This document shows positions 1 through 8,030 of a stretch of DNA of 64,000 nt, piece by piece; within the stretch, counting starts at the first letter, position 1; every line of letters starts with the position of its first letter. A model generated the notes under the pieces. The model did no database searches and was not told the DNA's origin. It was given only the letters and a program-made list of their open reading frames with translations. A program made the translations under genes and the position numbers. The DNA comes from Irineochytrium annulatum (lineage: Eukaryota > Chytridiomycota > Chytridiomycetes > Chytridiales > Chytridiaceae), in contig JADGJL010000006.1 of assembly GCA_027600665.1 (NCBI GenBank), forward strand, positions 141,802 to 205,801. The letters are read 5' to 3'.

Positions 1-1
1 A

Positions 2-241
2 GCCAATCCTGACTACCTCTTTGTGGAGAAACGGATGATGCAGCACTTTAGTGCTGAAGAGAATATGAGCAGACTATGGGAGAGTCCGCAATGGAATGAC
101 CTGCAGGCTGTAAAAAATAATCGTGTATTTTATGTGGATACCAACCTGTGGGTGGACGGCCACGGAATTACGGGACATGCATTGATACTTAATCAGATCA
201 TTCGCCATCTTACGGAATCTCATCATGAGAGAGCACAATAA
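2..241 (+). CDS. Siderophore ABC transporter substrate-binding protein, C-terminal part (cut by window edge)
   Basis: The reading frame is open from the first bases, before any start codon, and begins with the residues ANPDYLFVEKR. This matches the '(N)PDYIFV/LE' strand found late in FecB/TroA-type binding proteins. The remaining ~79 residues include 'WNDLQAVKNNRVFYVD', the usual C-terminal element of these lipoproteins in which the last strand and helix pack on the ligand. The start, signal peptide and lipobox lie outside the window. The next gene encodes another member of the same family on the same strand, so this is the tail of an iron-uptake gene ending just before a Fur-box promoter. 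The ligand cannot be told from this fragment. Confidence 0.85.
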   Translation, partial: ANPDYLFVEKRMMQHFSAEENMSRLWESPQWNDLQAVKNNRVFYVDTNLWVDGHGITGHALILNQIIRHLTESHHERAQ

Positions 242-297
242 TCCAACTGAATACGCACGATATGCTATGGAAGCAGCACTTCTTATTTGATACCATT

Positions 298-312
298 TGA
301 TAATAATTATCA
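298..312 (+). promoter_or_regulatory. Fur box (perfect 7-1-7)
   Basis: TGATAATAATTATCA is an exact 7-1-7 inverted repeat of the Bacillus-type Fur operator, extended on the right by another ATTATCATT-like half. It lies 31 nt before the ATG of the binding-protein gene at 344. Expected effect: repression by Fe-Fur of the 344-2395 pair. Confidence 0.85.
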
Positions 313-343
313 TTATCATTATAGATAAGGGGCGAAGTATATC

Positions 344-1360
344 ATGTCACGAAGATTCAAAGGATTGGCCATCTTGATGTTGGTGGTCTGTATGATGCTG
401 GCCGCATGCTCCAATGGAACTGCTAAAGAAAACGCTGCAGCCGAAATAGCTGGTGCTACAACTGAAGGAGCAGCGAGTCCAACAGACGAAGCAGAGGATG
501 CTAACGGAACTAAAGTGGTGCAGGATCAGTTTGGGGAAGTAACGATTCCTGCCCATCCTCAAAATTTAATTGTGTTTGATTCGATCTATGCCGAGTATCT
601 GATTGAGATGGGGGTTACACCCCAAATGGTTTTGTTAACTCCCGAAGTTGAAGCGGAATATCGCCCTGCTTATTTTAAAGAACATGGTGTTCAGGTTATC
701 GAAGTGGAGCAATACCAATATAACTATGAGCAGTTGCTGGCGTTGTCACCGGATATGATCCTTACAGCGGGCGAAGGCATGGAACAGGGTGTATATGACG
801 AGTTATCCAAAATTGCTCCAACGGTGGCACTGGATGCCAACAGTGAAATGAAGCGTGCCATGCCGAAGTTGGCTGTCCTATTCGATAAGAATGAAGAATC
901 TGCCAAAATACTGGCTGAATTCGACGAGAAAGCCTCACAAGCGAAAGAGAAGATTGCGGCAGCCCTGGGAGACAAGACTGTATTGGTTCTCCGGGTGGAG
1001 CACAATCGTTACCGGTTCATGGGACCCAAAGGAGGAAGCAGCAGTGTTTTCTTCTATGATATCTTGGATCTGAATAGCCCAGAGGCTATCAAAGATTCTA
1101 CAGATTGGTTTAGTCAGTTCTCACTGGAATTCTTGCCTGAGATGAATCCGGATTATATTTTCCTGGAAGACAGAACCCTCGTGGGTTATGACACGAAGAA
1201 ATCCATGGAAGATCTGAAAGCAAGCCAGGTATGGTCGAATCTGGAGGCTGTGAAGAATGATCATGTCTTCCCATTGAAGACAAGCCAATTCGTATCCGGT
1301 GTAGGTCCCATCGGTTCTGTAAAACTGATGGACTACGTTGTTGAAAAGTTGGTGCCATAG
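344..1360 (+). CDS. Siderophore/iron ABC transporter substrate-binding lipoprotein
   Basis: A 338-residue extracellular lipoprotein of the FecB/FhuD (TroA-fold, class III) family, which captures ferric siderophore and hands it to a FecCD-type permease. Residues 1-22 form a signal peptide ending in lipobox LAAC (Cys22). An acidic, Ala/Thr-rich linker follows to about residue 50. Then come the family landmarks: 'VTIPAHPQNLIVFD', 'LLALSPDMILT' (the 'L-x-P-D-L-I' strand), and 'MNPDYIFLED' with 'WSNLEAVKNDHVFPL' near the C-terminus. The ATG is preceded by AAGGGGCG. A Fur box lies 31 nt upstream, so iron-repressed expression is expected. The downstream flavoprotein starts within 25 nt, implying co-transcription. 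The ligand type cannot be read from sequence alone. Confidence 0.9.
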   Translation: MSRRFKGLAILMLVVCMMLAACSNGTAKENAAAEIAGATTEGAASPTDEAEDANGTKVVQDQFGEVTIPAHPQNLIVFDSIYAEYLIEMGVTPQMVLLTPEVEAEYRPAYFKEHGVQVIEVEQYQYNYEQLLALSPDMILTAGEGMEQGVYDELSKIAPTVALDANSEMKRAMPKLAVLFDKNEESAKILAEFDEKASQAKEKIAAALGDKTVLVLRVEHNRYRFMGPKGGSSSVFFYDILDLNSPEAIKDSTDWFSQFSLEFLPEMNPDYIFLEDRTLVGYDTKKSMEDLKASQVWSNLEAVKNDHVFPLKTSQFVSGVGPIGSVKLMDYVVEKLVP

Positions 1361-1381
1361 ATGATGACGAAGGAGACACAC

Positions 1382-2395
1382 ATGGATATCTATGACATTA
1401 CGATCATTGGTGGTGGGCCTGCTGGCATGTATGCCTCATTTTACAGTGGCATGAGAGCCATGCGTACCAAGATCATTGAGGCCAAGCAGGAACTGGGCGG
1501 ATTCATGCGTACTTATCCGGAGAAGCTGATCTGGGATGTGGGCGGGGTTGATCCGATTCGCTGTGAGAAGTTGATTGATTCACTGGAAAGGCAAGCGAGG
1601 ACATTCGATCCAACGATTGTGTTTGGACAGGAAATAGCCGAGCTTGAACGACGTGAGGATGGTGTATTTGAACTCATTTCCAAGACAGGAGAGCATCATT
1701 ACACACGTACCATCCTATTATGTGCGGGCAGAGGCATGACTCAGGTGCAAAAGCTGGATATCGAGGGTGCCAATCGGTATGAACTGACGAATCTTCATTA
1801 TACGATAACCGATCTGTCCCGTTTTGCCGGGAAGCGAGTTCTGATCTCGGGTGGCGGCGATTCCGCAGTCGACTGGGCGAATGAAATGGGCAAGATCGCA
1901 AGTGAAGTTACGGTAGTACACAGGCGCCATGAATTCAGCGGACATGAGTCACCTGTTGCCCAGATGAAAGCTCAATCCAAAGTCATGACACCCTATACCA
2001 TCTCTCGCTTATACGGTACAGGTGATCAAATCGATCGTGTCGAGTTGGTCCATGTGGAGACCGGTGAGATCATGCCTGTTGAGGTGGATGAAGTCGTCGT
2101 AAGCCATGGGTATGATCGTGACTTTGGCAACCTCGTGCAATGGGGACTGGCGCGTGAAGACTACGGCGTCTCCGTTGATCAGCGTATGCGTACCAATATT
2201 CCAGGCATATTCGGAGCAGGTGATTTCATCACCTATGGAAGCAAAGTCAGGCTAATTGCAGGTGCTTTTAACGATGCGGTGCTTGCGGTCAACAGTGCCA
2301 AGATGTATCTGGAACCTGGTGCTTCTGATATGGCAGGTGTATCCTCTCACAATGCCCGGTTCTATGAAAAAAATAATGCCCTTTCCAATACGTAG
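1382..2395 (+). CDS. Ferredoxin/flavodoxin-NADP+ reductase, thioredoxin-reductase-like (YumC/YcgT type)
   Basis: A 337-residue cytoplasmic flavoprotein. The FAD-binding GGGPAG lies at residues ~9-14, the NADPH-binding SGGGDSAVDWA near 160, and the C-terminal FAD motif 'NIPGIFGAGDF' near 275. The thioredoxin-reductase CxxC pair is absent between the two nucleotide domains. This is the signature of type-2 ferredoxin-NADP+ reductases such as Bacillus YumC. The frame is open from ATG 1361, directly after the previous stop. GAAGGAG at 1369-1375 sits 6 nt before ATG 1382, so 1382 is the likelier start. Being in the same Fur-controlled transcript as a siderophore-binding protein suggests it supplies electrons for releasing iron from imported ferri-siderophore; that role is inference. 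Confidence 0.85.
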   Translation: MDIYDITIIGGGPAGMYASFYSGMRAMRTKIIEAKQELGGFMRTYPEKLIWDVGGVDPIRCEKLIDSLERQARTFDPTIVFGQEIAELERREDGVFELISKTGEHHYTRTILLCAGRGMTQVQKLDIEGANRYELTNLHYTITDLSRFAGKRVLISGGGDSAVDWANEMGKIASEVTVVHRRHEFSGHESPVAQMKAQSKVMTPYTISRLYGTGDQIDRVELVHVETGEIMPVEVDEVVVSHGYDRDFGNLVQWGLAREDYGVSVDQRMRTNIPGIFGAGDFITYGSKVRLIAGAFNDAVLAVNSAKMYLEPGASDMAGVSSHNARFYEKNNALSNT

Positions 2396-2439
2396 TTGGG
2401 TTTGTACGGATGGAAGTCAATCTGAAGAGCTTGAAGAAG

Positions 2440-2484
2440 AGCCCGGCACAATTTCGAGATTTCCTCGAACTTGCGTCGGGCTTT
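2440..2484 (+). terminator. Rho-independent terminator-like hairpin
   Basis: AGCCCGGC pairs imperfectly with GTCGGGCT, followed by TTT; an inner CGAG/CTCG stem extends it. It follows the reductase stop by 44 nt. Confidence 0.6.
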
Positions 2485-2518
2485 TGCATATCCTTATTGA
2501 TAATAGCAACATATTTAA

Positions 2519-2577
2519 GGCAAACAAAAGCGCCACCTGAATCATTCTGGTGTGCGCTGTTTGTTTACTCTTTTTTT
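2519..2577 (+). terminator. Second terminator-like hairpin with T-run
   Basis: AGCGC-CACC pairs with GGTG-T-GCGCT, flanked by an outer ACAAACA/TGTTTGT stem and ending in TTTTTTT at 2571-2577. The two hairpins lie in series after the iron-uptake transcript. Confidence 0.65.
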
Positions 2578-2660
2578 GAGCTGGATAAAAAGTCTTGAAT
2601 CCCAGACTGCCAATCTTGGCGAATGGATAGAAGATTACCTAAGGATGGATAGATGATTTT

Positions 2661-2855
2661 CTAAGGAACTCAGGACATCTTAATTCGCCCTCAGGTCCCC
2701 TTTTCAAATTCTAAGAGACCTCAGACACGTTATCTACCAAAATTCTCTGATAAACAGATTGAAAACAGCTTTTTTCCCGGATATAGCGTGTCTCAAGTTC
2801 TTTAGTTTTCCGCAGTGGCTTCAAATCGTTGAATAAGATGCCTCAGATTCATTAG
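2661..2855. repeat. 195-bp four-arm palindromic intergenic element, copy A
   Basis: Four related ~25-bp arms begin with CTAA. Two read forward (starting at 2661 and 2711) and two read on the opposite strand (starting at 2805 and 2855). Arm 1 resembles arm 4 (both contain CATCTTA.TTC) and arm 2 resembles arm 3 (both contain AGACACG.TAT), so the whole element can fold as a long imperfect hairpin. Start-to-start distances are 50, 94 and 50 bp. The same layout and total length recur at 52193-52387. No coding potential is convincing here. Confidence 0.75.
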
Positions 2856-3166
2856 CACGTAAACATGGCCGCACGGCTGAGCATCTTGATGCACCAAACT
2901 CATTATGCTCGCTCAATGTTTTGATCCAACCGGCGGCTGGCCTGGAGGACGATCCTGAATCTCGCCCAGAGTCTTGCCCGAAGCGTAGCTTTTCATTGGG
3001 AAGGGGGAAATCTACTTTTACGACGCCTCAATCGCTTACTCTCACTTGAAGGGTGTGTTCTCACACATTCGGGATTCAGTACGCTTGACTGCTCCAGACA
3101 CGTTAAGTTTCGCAGGCTTTCCAGTGTTCGCATTCTTCGCTGTTTTTCAATGGATTATAGACTCCT
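2856..3166. other. Intergenic stretch without a recognisable gene
   Basis: No frame has a plausible start, ribosome site and family resemblance. A possible lone, degraded arm of the palindromic element (CCAGACACGTTAAGTTTCG) is seen at about 3092-3110. Nothing else is supported. Confidence 0.5.
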
Positions 3167-4141
3167 CTAGTTCAGCTCCGTCTGTCCACTTGCGAGTCGA
3201 TCTGCGATCTCTTCAGCTTGTAGAATGGAGGTATAGGGATCAGCGGTGAAATATTTATGGATATCCAGTTTGAAGATATGATTGTTCTGCACCGCAGGCA
3301 GGTTATCCCAGACATTAGGCAACAGGGAGTGATCCTTCGTGCCTTCTGTAACCATCATCAGCAGGTAATCACCCACGTACTCTCCAAATACCTCTGCGCT
3401 GGCTTCCAAGTTTTCTTTACCTTGGTCCAGAAGATCTGACTTCACCTTGGGTGCTGGAGTCAGTCCAAGCAATTCATAGGCTGCTCTTCCACCACGATTG
3501 GCACTGTTGCCGATAATGGCGGGATTTTTCAAGAAGTTGAAATCGGCAACCGTGAAGGTGGCATCGTCCGGAATCACGCCTTTGATTTTGGACTGAGCCG
3601 CTGTGATCCGTTGTTTAAACGATTCGTTCCACGCGATGGCTTCTGCTTCGCGATTCAGAATCTCGCCCATGGCGGTTACCTCGTCTTCCATGGAATCATA
3701 CTGATCGGGCACGAATACGACAGTCGGAGCGATTTTGGAATAGGTCTGAAATTTCTCCTGATCCCATGTGATAATCAGATCCGGTTCCAACTCTACCATT
3801 TTCTCAAGTGAAACCTCACTATGGTTGCCCAAATCCGCGCTATCCACAAGTTTGTCACGCAGGAACATGCCATAATCCAGCAGGCTGCTCGGCACACCAA
3901 CAGGTGTTACGCCGACAGCCAGAACATGTCCTATATTCCAATCGACAACAACCCGCTCCGGGGTGAGGGGGACGGTAATGTCTCCCATCATCGTGGAAAG
4001 TGTTCTTGTCTGTGGTACGGTGTTTTCTGTTTCTGTCGCGGCTGGCTCCACTTTCCCGTTCTGGGCACAACCACTCATGAATATGGCCATAATCAGCAAA
4101 ACAGGCAGGAGCATACGATACCAAGCTTTCGCAAACAACAT
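3167..4141 (-). CDS. Siderophore ABC transporter substrate-binding lipoprotein, sister of the Btr-like sensor domain
   Basis: A 324-residue lipoprotein with a signal peptide ending in MSGC (Cys25). The frame can be extended to 4243, but ATG 4141 has AGAGGG just upstream and the Fur box at 4161-4175 would otherwise lie inside the gene, so 4141 is chosen. Family strands are visible: 'ITVPLTPERVVVDWNIG', 'MVELEPDLIITWD' and 'PAVQNNHIFKLDI'. It is strikingly similar to the C-terminal domain of the divergent regulator at 4343: both have RVVVDWN(I/L)G, LA(V/L)GVTP(V/L)G, LGNH/IGNH and LELEPDLIITW. This suggests both recognise the same siderophore, as in the Bacillus Btr-FeuA pair. It is divergently transcribed from that regulator, with a Fur box for each. 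Confidence 0.88.
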   Translation of the reverse strand: MLFAKAWYRMLLPVLLIMAIFMSGCAQNGKVEPAATETENTVPQTRTLSTMMGDITVPLTPERVVVDWNIGHVLAVGVTPVGVPSSLLDYGMFLRDKLVDSADLGNHSEVSLEKMVELEPDLIITWDQEKFQTYSKIAPTVVFVPDQYDSMEDEVTAMGEILNREAEAIAWNESFKQRITAAQSKIKGVIPDDATFTVADFNFLKNPAIIGNSANRGGRAAYELLGLTPAPKVKSDLLDQGKENLEASAEVFGEYVGDYLLMMVTEGTKDHSLLPNVWDNLPAVQNNHIFKLDIHKYFTADPYTSILQAEEIADRLASGQTELN

Positions 4142-4160
4142 GAAGAACCCTCTTTCTAAT

Positions 4161-4175
4161 TGATAATGATTTTCA
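4161..4175 (-). promoter_or_regulatory. Fur box before the 3167-4141 binding-protein gene
   Basis: TGATAATGATTTTCA matches the 7-1-7 operator with one mismatch. It lies 19 nt upstream of ATG 4141 (minus strand). Confidence 0.75.
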
Positions 4176-4268
4176 TTTAATACAACTCTAGAGGGAAACT
4201 TGCGATTGCACAATAACCGATTCGGAAGTGAAAGCATACCCATTTCAGAACTCGGTCGCAGGTTGAGT

Positions 4269-4283
4269 TGAGAATGATTATCA
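4269..4283 (+). promoter_or_regulatory. Fur box before the Btr-like regulator
   Basis: TGAGAATGATTATCA matches the 7-1-7 Fur operator with one mismatch, 59 nt upstream of ATG 4343. Confidence 0.75.
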
Positions 4284-4342
4284 TATATGATGAGGCAAAG
4301 CTATGGATGTGGTAACGAGAAATAATAGAAAGGTCCATGACG

Positions 4343-6193
4343 ATGAACATAGAAGAATATGGGGCATTATGGGAGCATATAACCATCCGATTACTGGATA
4401 TTCAAATCATGACTGTTAACATCAGTGAAGACCCTGATACGTGGACGCTTCCCTCGAATGCTTTTTTATTGGTTACGAATGGCAAGGGGAAGATCTGGCT
4501 TGGGCAAGCGATGCATCAGATTAAAGGAGCTTATGTTCTGCACGCCTCCAAAGGAACGCATCTGAATTGTCTTGCTAAGAAGCAGATTGAAATATATATG
4601 TTATCTTATTCGTCACCAAAGCCAGAGAGGGCCAATACGGGAAGTTCGCTAACCAGTTCACGGTCAGATTCTCTGCAAGTAAGTTATGGATTTGAACCAA
4701 GGTATCCAATGCCTTTAATTGAGATTATGCAATGGATATACAGACAGTGGAATGAACTACAGTCAGCAGGCCGGATTCAAACCAAGGCATTATTCTACCA
4801 ATGGCTTGCCGAGATGCTGAAACAATTGCAAGAGCAGAGGAAGAAACGTACGAAGCTGGACCGGGTAGATCAAGCAGTGCGATATCTGCACCGTCACTAC
4901 GCGGAACCACTCAAGATGGAACAGGTAGCTGATATGCTGGATTGCAGTCCAAGGTATCTGAACCAGTTGTTTCAGCTTCAATTGAACACAAGTCCCGGTC
5001 GTGTGCTGTTACAGATTCGGATGGAACATGCAATGAAACTACTGGTAAGCACGAAAGGGACCTTGCAGGAAATCGCCGAGAGAGTAGGCTATGAGAACGG
5101 CTATACACTAAGTCGCTACTTCAAGAAACACTATGGGGGTTCTCCTGAGTATTATAGGAAGCGTCGAGAAAGCAATGTTCCAGATCTAGCCCTGCAAACA
5201 TTCCAACCACACGCCTCTCTGGAGAGTCATTATCCGGAATGGAGTGAGCGAAAGATACCCATACTTGAAGCTGACCAGACCATGTCAGAACAGGATATTA
5301 TAGCTTTGAACGGAGTCCAAGTGAGCAAGTCCACGGCGCCGGTAATGCCAAGAGCCGGAACTCGGATGTTTGCCACAAGCATGGGCGAGATTACGATACC
5401 GAACAAGCCTAGTCGTGTTGTTGTGGACTGGAATTTGGGAGAAGTACTGGCATTGGGAGTGACACCTCTCGGAGCGCCGCATTCACTCATTGAAAGCAAC
5501 CAAATGCTGGAGCCTTATATCTGCGACCAAGTACAGGATATCGGCAATCATAATTTTATCTCCCTTGAAAAGGTGCTTGAACTGGAACCGGATCTCATTA
5601 TCACGTGGAATCCTGCTGCCTATGCTTCCTATGCCCGGATTGCGCCTACAGTAGTCTATGGAGGGGGTGGATACGGCCCTGTCCCGGAGGGGATCCGTCA
5701 GATGGGGCGTATTCTGAACCGACATACAGAAGCTGAAGCATGGATTAAGGAATACATGCGGAGGGTACATACTTTGCAGCAAACGATCACGAGCAAGGTT
5801 TCTTCTGAGAAGACATTTACCCTCATCGATCCGAATTGGGGAGAACATATTACCCTTGTGGGAGATACGGGAACACGTGGAGGTAAGGCGGCCTACGGAT
5901 TACTGAACTTGAAGCCGGCAGGCAAGGTTCGTCAGGAGTTGCTAGAGCCGGGTCTGGAATCTCTGGATATTGCGCGGAGTGCGGTAGGTGGGTATCTGGA
6001 GGACTACCTGTTGGTGTTGGATAATGGTCCAAGACATGGGGCTGATGATCCATCTTCAGTCAAACCATGGCAGAAATCGATCGAGACAGAGCACTGCCGG
6101 ATTATTAACCTTGATTGGAATAGATATTTTCTGTCCGACCCGTTGTCGGCGGTGCTGCAAGCCGAAGAAATGGCAGAGCGGATTATGAGGTAA
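4343..6193 (+). CDS. AraC-family regulator fused to a siderophore-binding domain (Btr-like)
   Basis: A 616-residue protein in three parts. Residues 1-165 form an N-terminal sensory/arm region. An AraC-type double helix-turn-helix spans about 170-272, with 'MEQVADMLDCSPRYLNQLF' in the first and 'LQEIAERVGYENGYTLSRYF' in the second. A FecB-type binding domain runs from ~340 to the end, without a signal peptide and therefore cytoplasmic. This is the layout of Bacillus Btr (YbbB), which binds imported siderophore and activates its own uptake genes. ATG 4337 and ATG 4343 are both possible; GAAAGG at 4328-4333 is better spaced from 4343. The sensor domain closely matches the divergent lipoprotein at 3167-4141, the likely activation target. 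Ligand identity is not readable. Confidence 0.88.
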   Translation: MNIEEYGALWEHITIRLLDIQIMTVNISEDPDTWTLPSNAFLLVTNGKGKIWLGQAMHQIKGAYVLHASKGTHLNCLAKKQIEIYMLSYSSPKPERANTGSSLTSSRSDSLQVSYGFEPRYPMPLIEIMQWIYRQWNELQSAGRIQTKALFYQWLAEMLKQLQEQRKKRTKLDRVDQAVRYLHRHYAEPLKMEQVADMLDCSPRYLNQLFQLQLNTSPGRVLLQIRMEHAMKLLVSTKGTLQEIAERVGYENGYTLSRYFKKHYGGSPEYYRKRRESNVPDLALQTFQPHASLESHYPEWSERKIPILEADQTMSEQDIIALNGVQVSKSTAPVMPRAGTRMFATSMGEITIPNKPSRVVVDWNLGEVLALGVTPLGAPHSLIESNQMLEPYICDQVQDIGNHNFISLEKVLELEPDLIITWNPAAYASYARIAPTVVYGGGGYGPVPEGIRQMGRILNRHTEAEAWIKEYMRRVHTLQQTITSKVSSEKTFTLIDPNWGEHITLVGDTGTRGGKAAYGLLNLKPAGKVRQELLEPGLESLDIARSAVGGYLEDYLLVLDNGPRHGADDPSSVKPWQKSIETEHCRIINLDWNRYFLSDPLSAVLQAEEMAERIMR

Positions 6194-6300
6194 TCAACCA
6201 ACCATATATGTGAATATCTGGTGAATTCCTCGCTGTATAGGTCCATGATGGTATGTTCTCCATTATACTTAATGAAAACGGACGAGGAGATGGACTCCAG

Positions 6301-6843
6301 ATGAAAAAACAAATGTGGATCATTGCAAGTGTTGCAATTGTCATTGTGATCGGAACATACCTGATCGCAAGTAATACGGGCAAGGAAGAGGCAGGTACAG
6401 CCAATGCGCCTAACATCAGAAAATTGGTGGAAGAGATCAGCACAGGAAAAGAGACGCCGGAATCAGCCTCCATTAATGCCAAACAGTTAATTGTCACCGA
6501 TCAAGATAAACATACGACTACATATAATTTGCCTGAAAATGAATTTTTCCTTTCCATTGCACCCTATGTGGATCAGACCCATCCCTGTGCCATTCATAGC
6601 TTAACTGGTTGTCAGGGGGAAATGAGCAATAAGGAATTCAGTGTTACCATTCACGATTCCCAAGGCAACACGTTTATGAAAGACGAAGTGATCAAGTCTG
6701 GTGCGAACGGATTCATGGACTTTTGGGTGCCAAGAGACAGAACCTATCTGATTCGTATTGTTCAAGATGGAAAGGTTGCAGAAGCGCAATTGTCTACATA
6801 CGAAAATGATAATACTTGTATCACTACGATGCAGTTGAGTTAA
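6301..6843 (+). CDS. CueP-family metal-binding protein, membrane-anchored or exported
   Basis: A 180-residue protein with one N-terminal hydrophobic segment (residues ~6-22, no lipobox cysteine), so exported or anchored. The conserved block 'FFLSIAPYVDQTHPCAIHSL' followed by TGCQGEM, and a late Cys in 'NTCITTM', are the signature of the CueP family, whose Salmonella member binds periplasmic copper. Three cysteines and two nearby histidines are candidate ligands. The frame is open from 6253, but ATG 6301 follows GAGGAGA (6284-6290). It lies 107 nt after the Btr-like gene and before a terminator, so it may share that transcript. The metal and exact role here are inference; copper is most likely from the family. 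Confidence 0.72.
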   Translation: MKKQMWIIASVAIVIVIGTYLIASNTGKEEAGTANAPNIRKLVEEISTGKETPESASINAKQLIVTDQDKHTTTYNLPENEFFLSIAPYVDQTHPCAIHSLTGCQGEMSNKEFSVTIHDSQGNTFMKDEVIKSGANGFMDFWVPRDRTYLIRIVQDGKVAEAQLSTYENDNTCITTMQLS

Positions 6844-6863
6844 CGCCAATAGACAAGCAATAG

Positions 6864-6907
6864 AAGGGGAAGGATGGCCGTTGAGCAATCCCTTTCCTTT
6901 TTTTTAT
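6864..6907 (+). terminator. Rho-independent terminator
   Basis: AAGGGGAAGGAT pairs (one mismatch, G-U pairs) with ATCCCTTTCCTT, followed by a T-run. Confidence 0.7.
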
Positions 6908-6981
6908 TTTATAAAAGAGTTGGAATAAAGTACTTTTCATTGACAAAAATTCATTCCTACGGCATAATCCAATAGTGATAA

Positions 6982-6996
6982 TGATAATTGTTATCA
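6982..6996 (+). promoter_or_regulatory. Fur box (within an extended 21-bp site)
   Basis: TGATAATTGTTATCA is a 7-1-7 repeat with one mismatch. A further TGATAAT immediately upstream (6976-6982) makes overlapping half-sites. It lies 32 nt before ATG 7029. Confidence 0.8.
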
Positions 6997-7028
6997 TATA
7001 AATACATATAAACAGGGGAGATCAAGAT

Positions 7029-8030
7029 ATGAAAAAAGGGTTAAACGGACTGTTGATCATGCTGGCATTTGTGCTGATATTGGCGGGTTGTGGTAAAACC
7101 ACGACTACAACAGATACAAGTCAAGGTACTAATTCGGGCAGTGCTCCCGCTGAAGAGACAGCAGGTCCTGTTACGGTGAAGCATAAACGTGGAGAGCTTA
7201 AGTTGGACAAGCCAGCAGAACGTGTCGTTACACTTGAATGGACATATACGGAAGATGTTGTTGCCCTGGGGGTTCAGCCAGTAGGTAATGCAGATAACGC
7301 TAACTATAAAGTGTGGGTAACATCCGAAGCAGCACTGGATGACAGTGTAACGGATATCGGTACACGCGGTGAGCCGAACCTGGAAGCTATCGCTGCATTG
7401 AAGCCGGATCTGATCATTGCTAACGCAGATAACAATAATGCGGTCTACGATCAGCTTAATGCTATTGCACCAACCATTGAATTCGATCCGTATGATGGCG
7501 ATGGCTATAATTATGACAAAATGACAGAAATCTTTAATACCATTGCAACAGCTCTCGGTAAAGAAGACAAAGCGAAGCAAGTTCTTAGTGATCTCGATCA
7601 GCACTATGTAGAAGCCAAAGAAAAACTGGCTGCTGCGGGTAAAGAAAATTTCAACTTTGCACTGACACAAGCATTCACGTATCAAAATGCAGTCAGTCTG
7701 CGTATGTTTACGGATAATTCGGTTGTTATCGGTACATTGGACAAAATTGGTCTGGTGAATGATTGGAAGCCGGAAAAACTGGAGAACTACGGTTTCTCGA
7801 CAGTAGGCATTGAGTCGTTGACCGCTGTTAAGGACAGTAACTTCATTTACATCACTCAACCAGACGATGACGTTTTTGGCACAGCCATGAAAGATAACTC
7901 GGTTTGGAACGGACTGAACTTCGTGAAGGACAAACGCACTTATCAACTGGATAGCACCACATGGACTTTTGGTGGACCGATCTCCTCCAAAGTATTGGTT
8001 GACGGTGTTGTTGAGGCGATTACTAAATGA
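7029..8030 (+). CDS. Siderophore ABC transporter substrate-binding lipoprotein (YfmC/FecB type)
   Basis: A 333-residue lipoprotein: signal peptide with lipobox LAGC (Cys21), a Thr/Ser-rich linker to about 45, then the FecB fold with 'RGELKLDKPAERVVTLEW', 'VALGVQPVG', 'AALKPDLIIAN' and 'NGLNFVKDKRTYQLD'. The RGE-x-x-L-x-x-P-x-RVV start is typical of iron-dicitrate and hydroxamate binders such as YfmC/YfiY. ATG 7029 follows AGGGGAG and a strong Fur box. Its stop overlaps the start of the fused permease by 4 nt (ATGA), so the two are translationally coupled and very probably form one transporter. Confidence 0.9.
   Translation: MKKGLNGLLIMLAFVLILAGCGKTTTTTDTSQGTNSGSAPAEETAGPVTVKHKRGELKLDKPAERVVTLEWTYTEDVVALGVQPVGNADNANYKVWVTSEAALDDSVTDIGTRGEPNLEAIAALKPDLIIANADNNNAVYDQLNAIAPTIEFDPYDGDGYNYDKMTEIFNTIATALGKEDKAKQVLSDLDQHYVEAKEKLAAAGKENFNFALTQAFTYQNAVSLRMFTDNSVVIGTLDKIGLVNDWKPEKLENYGFSTVGIESLTAVKDSNFIYITQPDDDVFGTAMKDNSVWNGLNFVKDKRTYQLDSTTWTFGGPISSKVLVDGVVEAITK

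Noticed and set aside
2410..2598. 62-residue open frame after the reductase gene
   Set aside because: It runs through two terminator-like hairpins and has no family resemblance.
2874..3015. Minus-strand short frame starting MKSYASGKTLGEIQ
   Set aside because: Only 27 codons, no good ribosome site; partly overlaps the outskirts of the repeat element.
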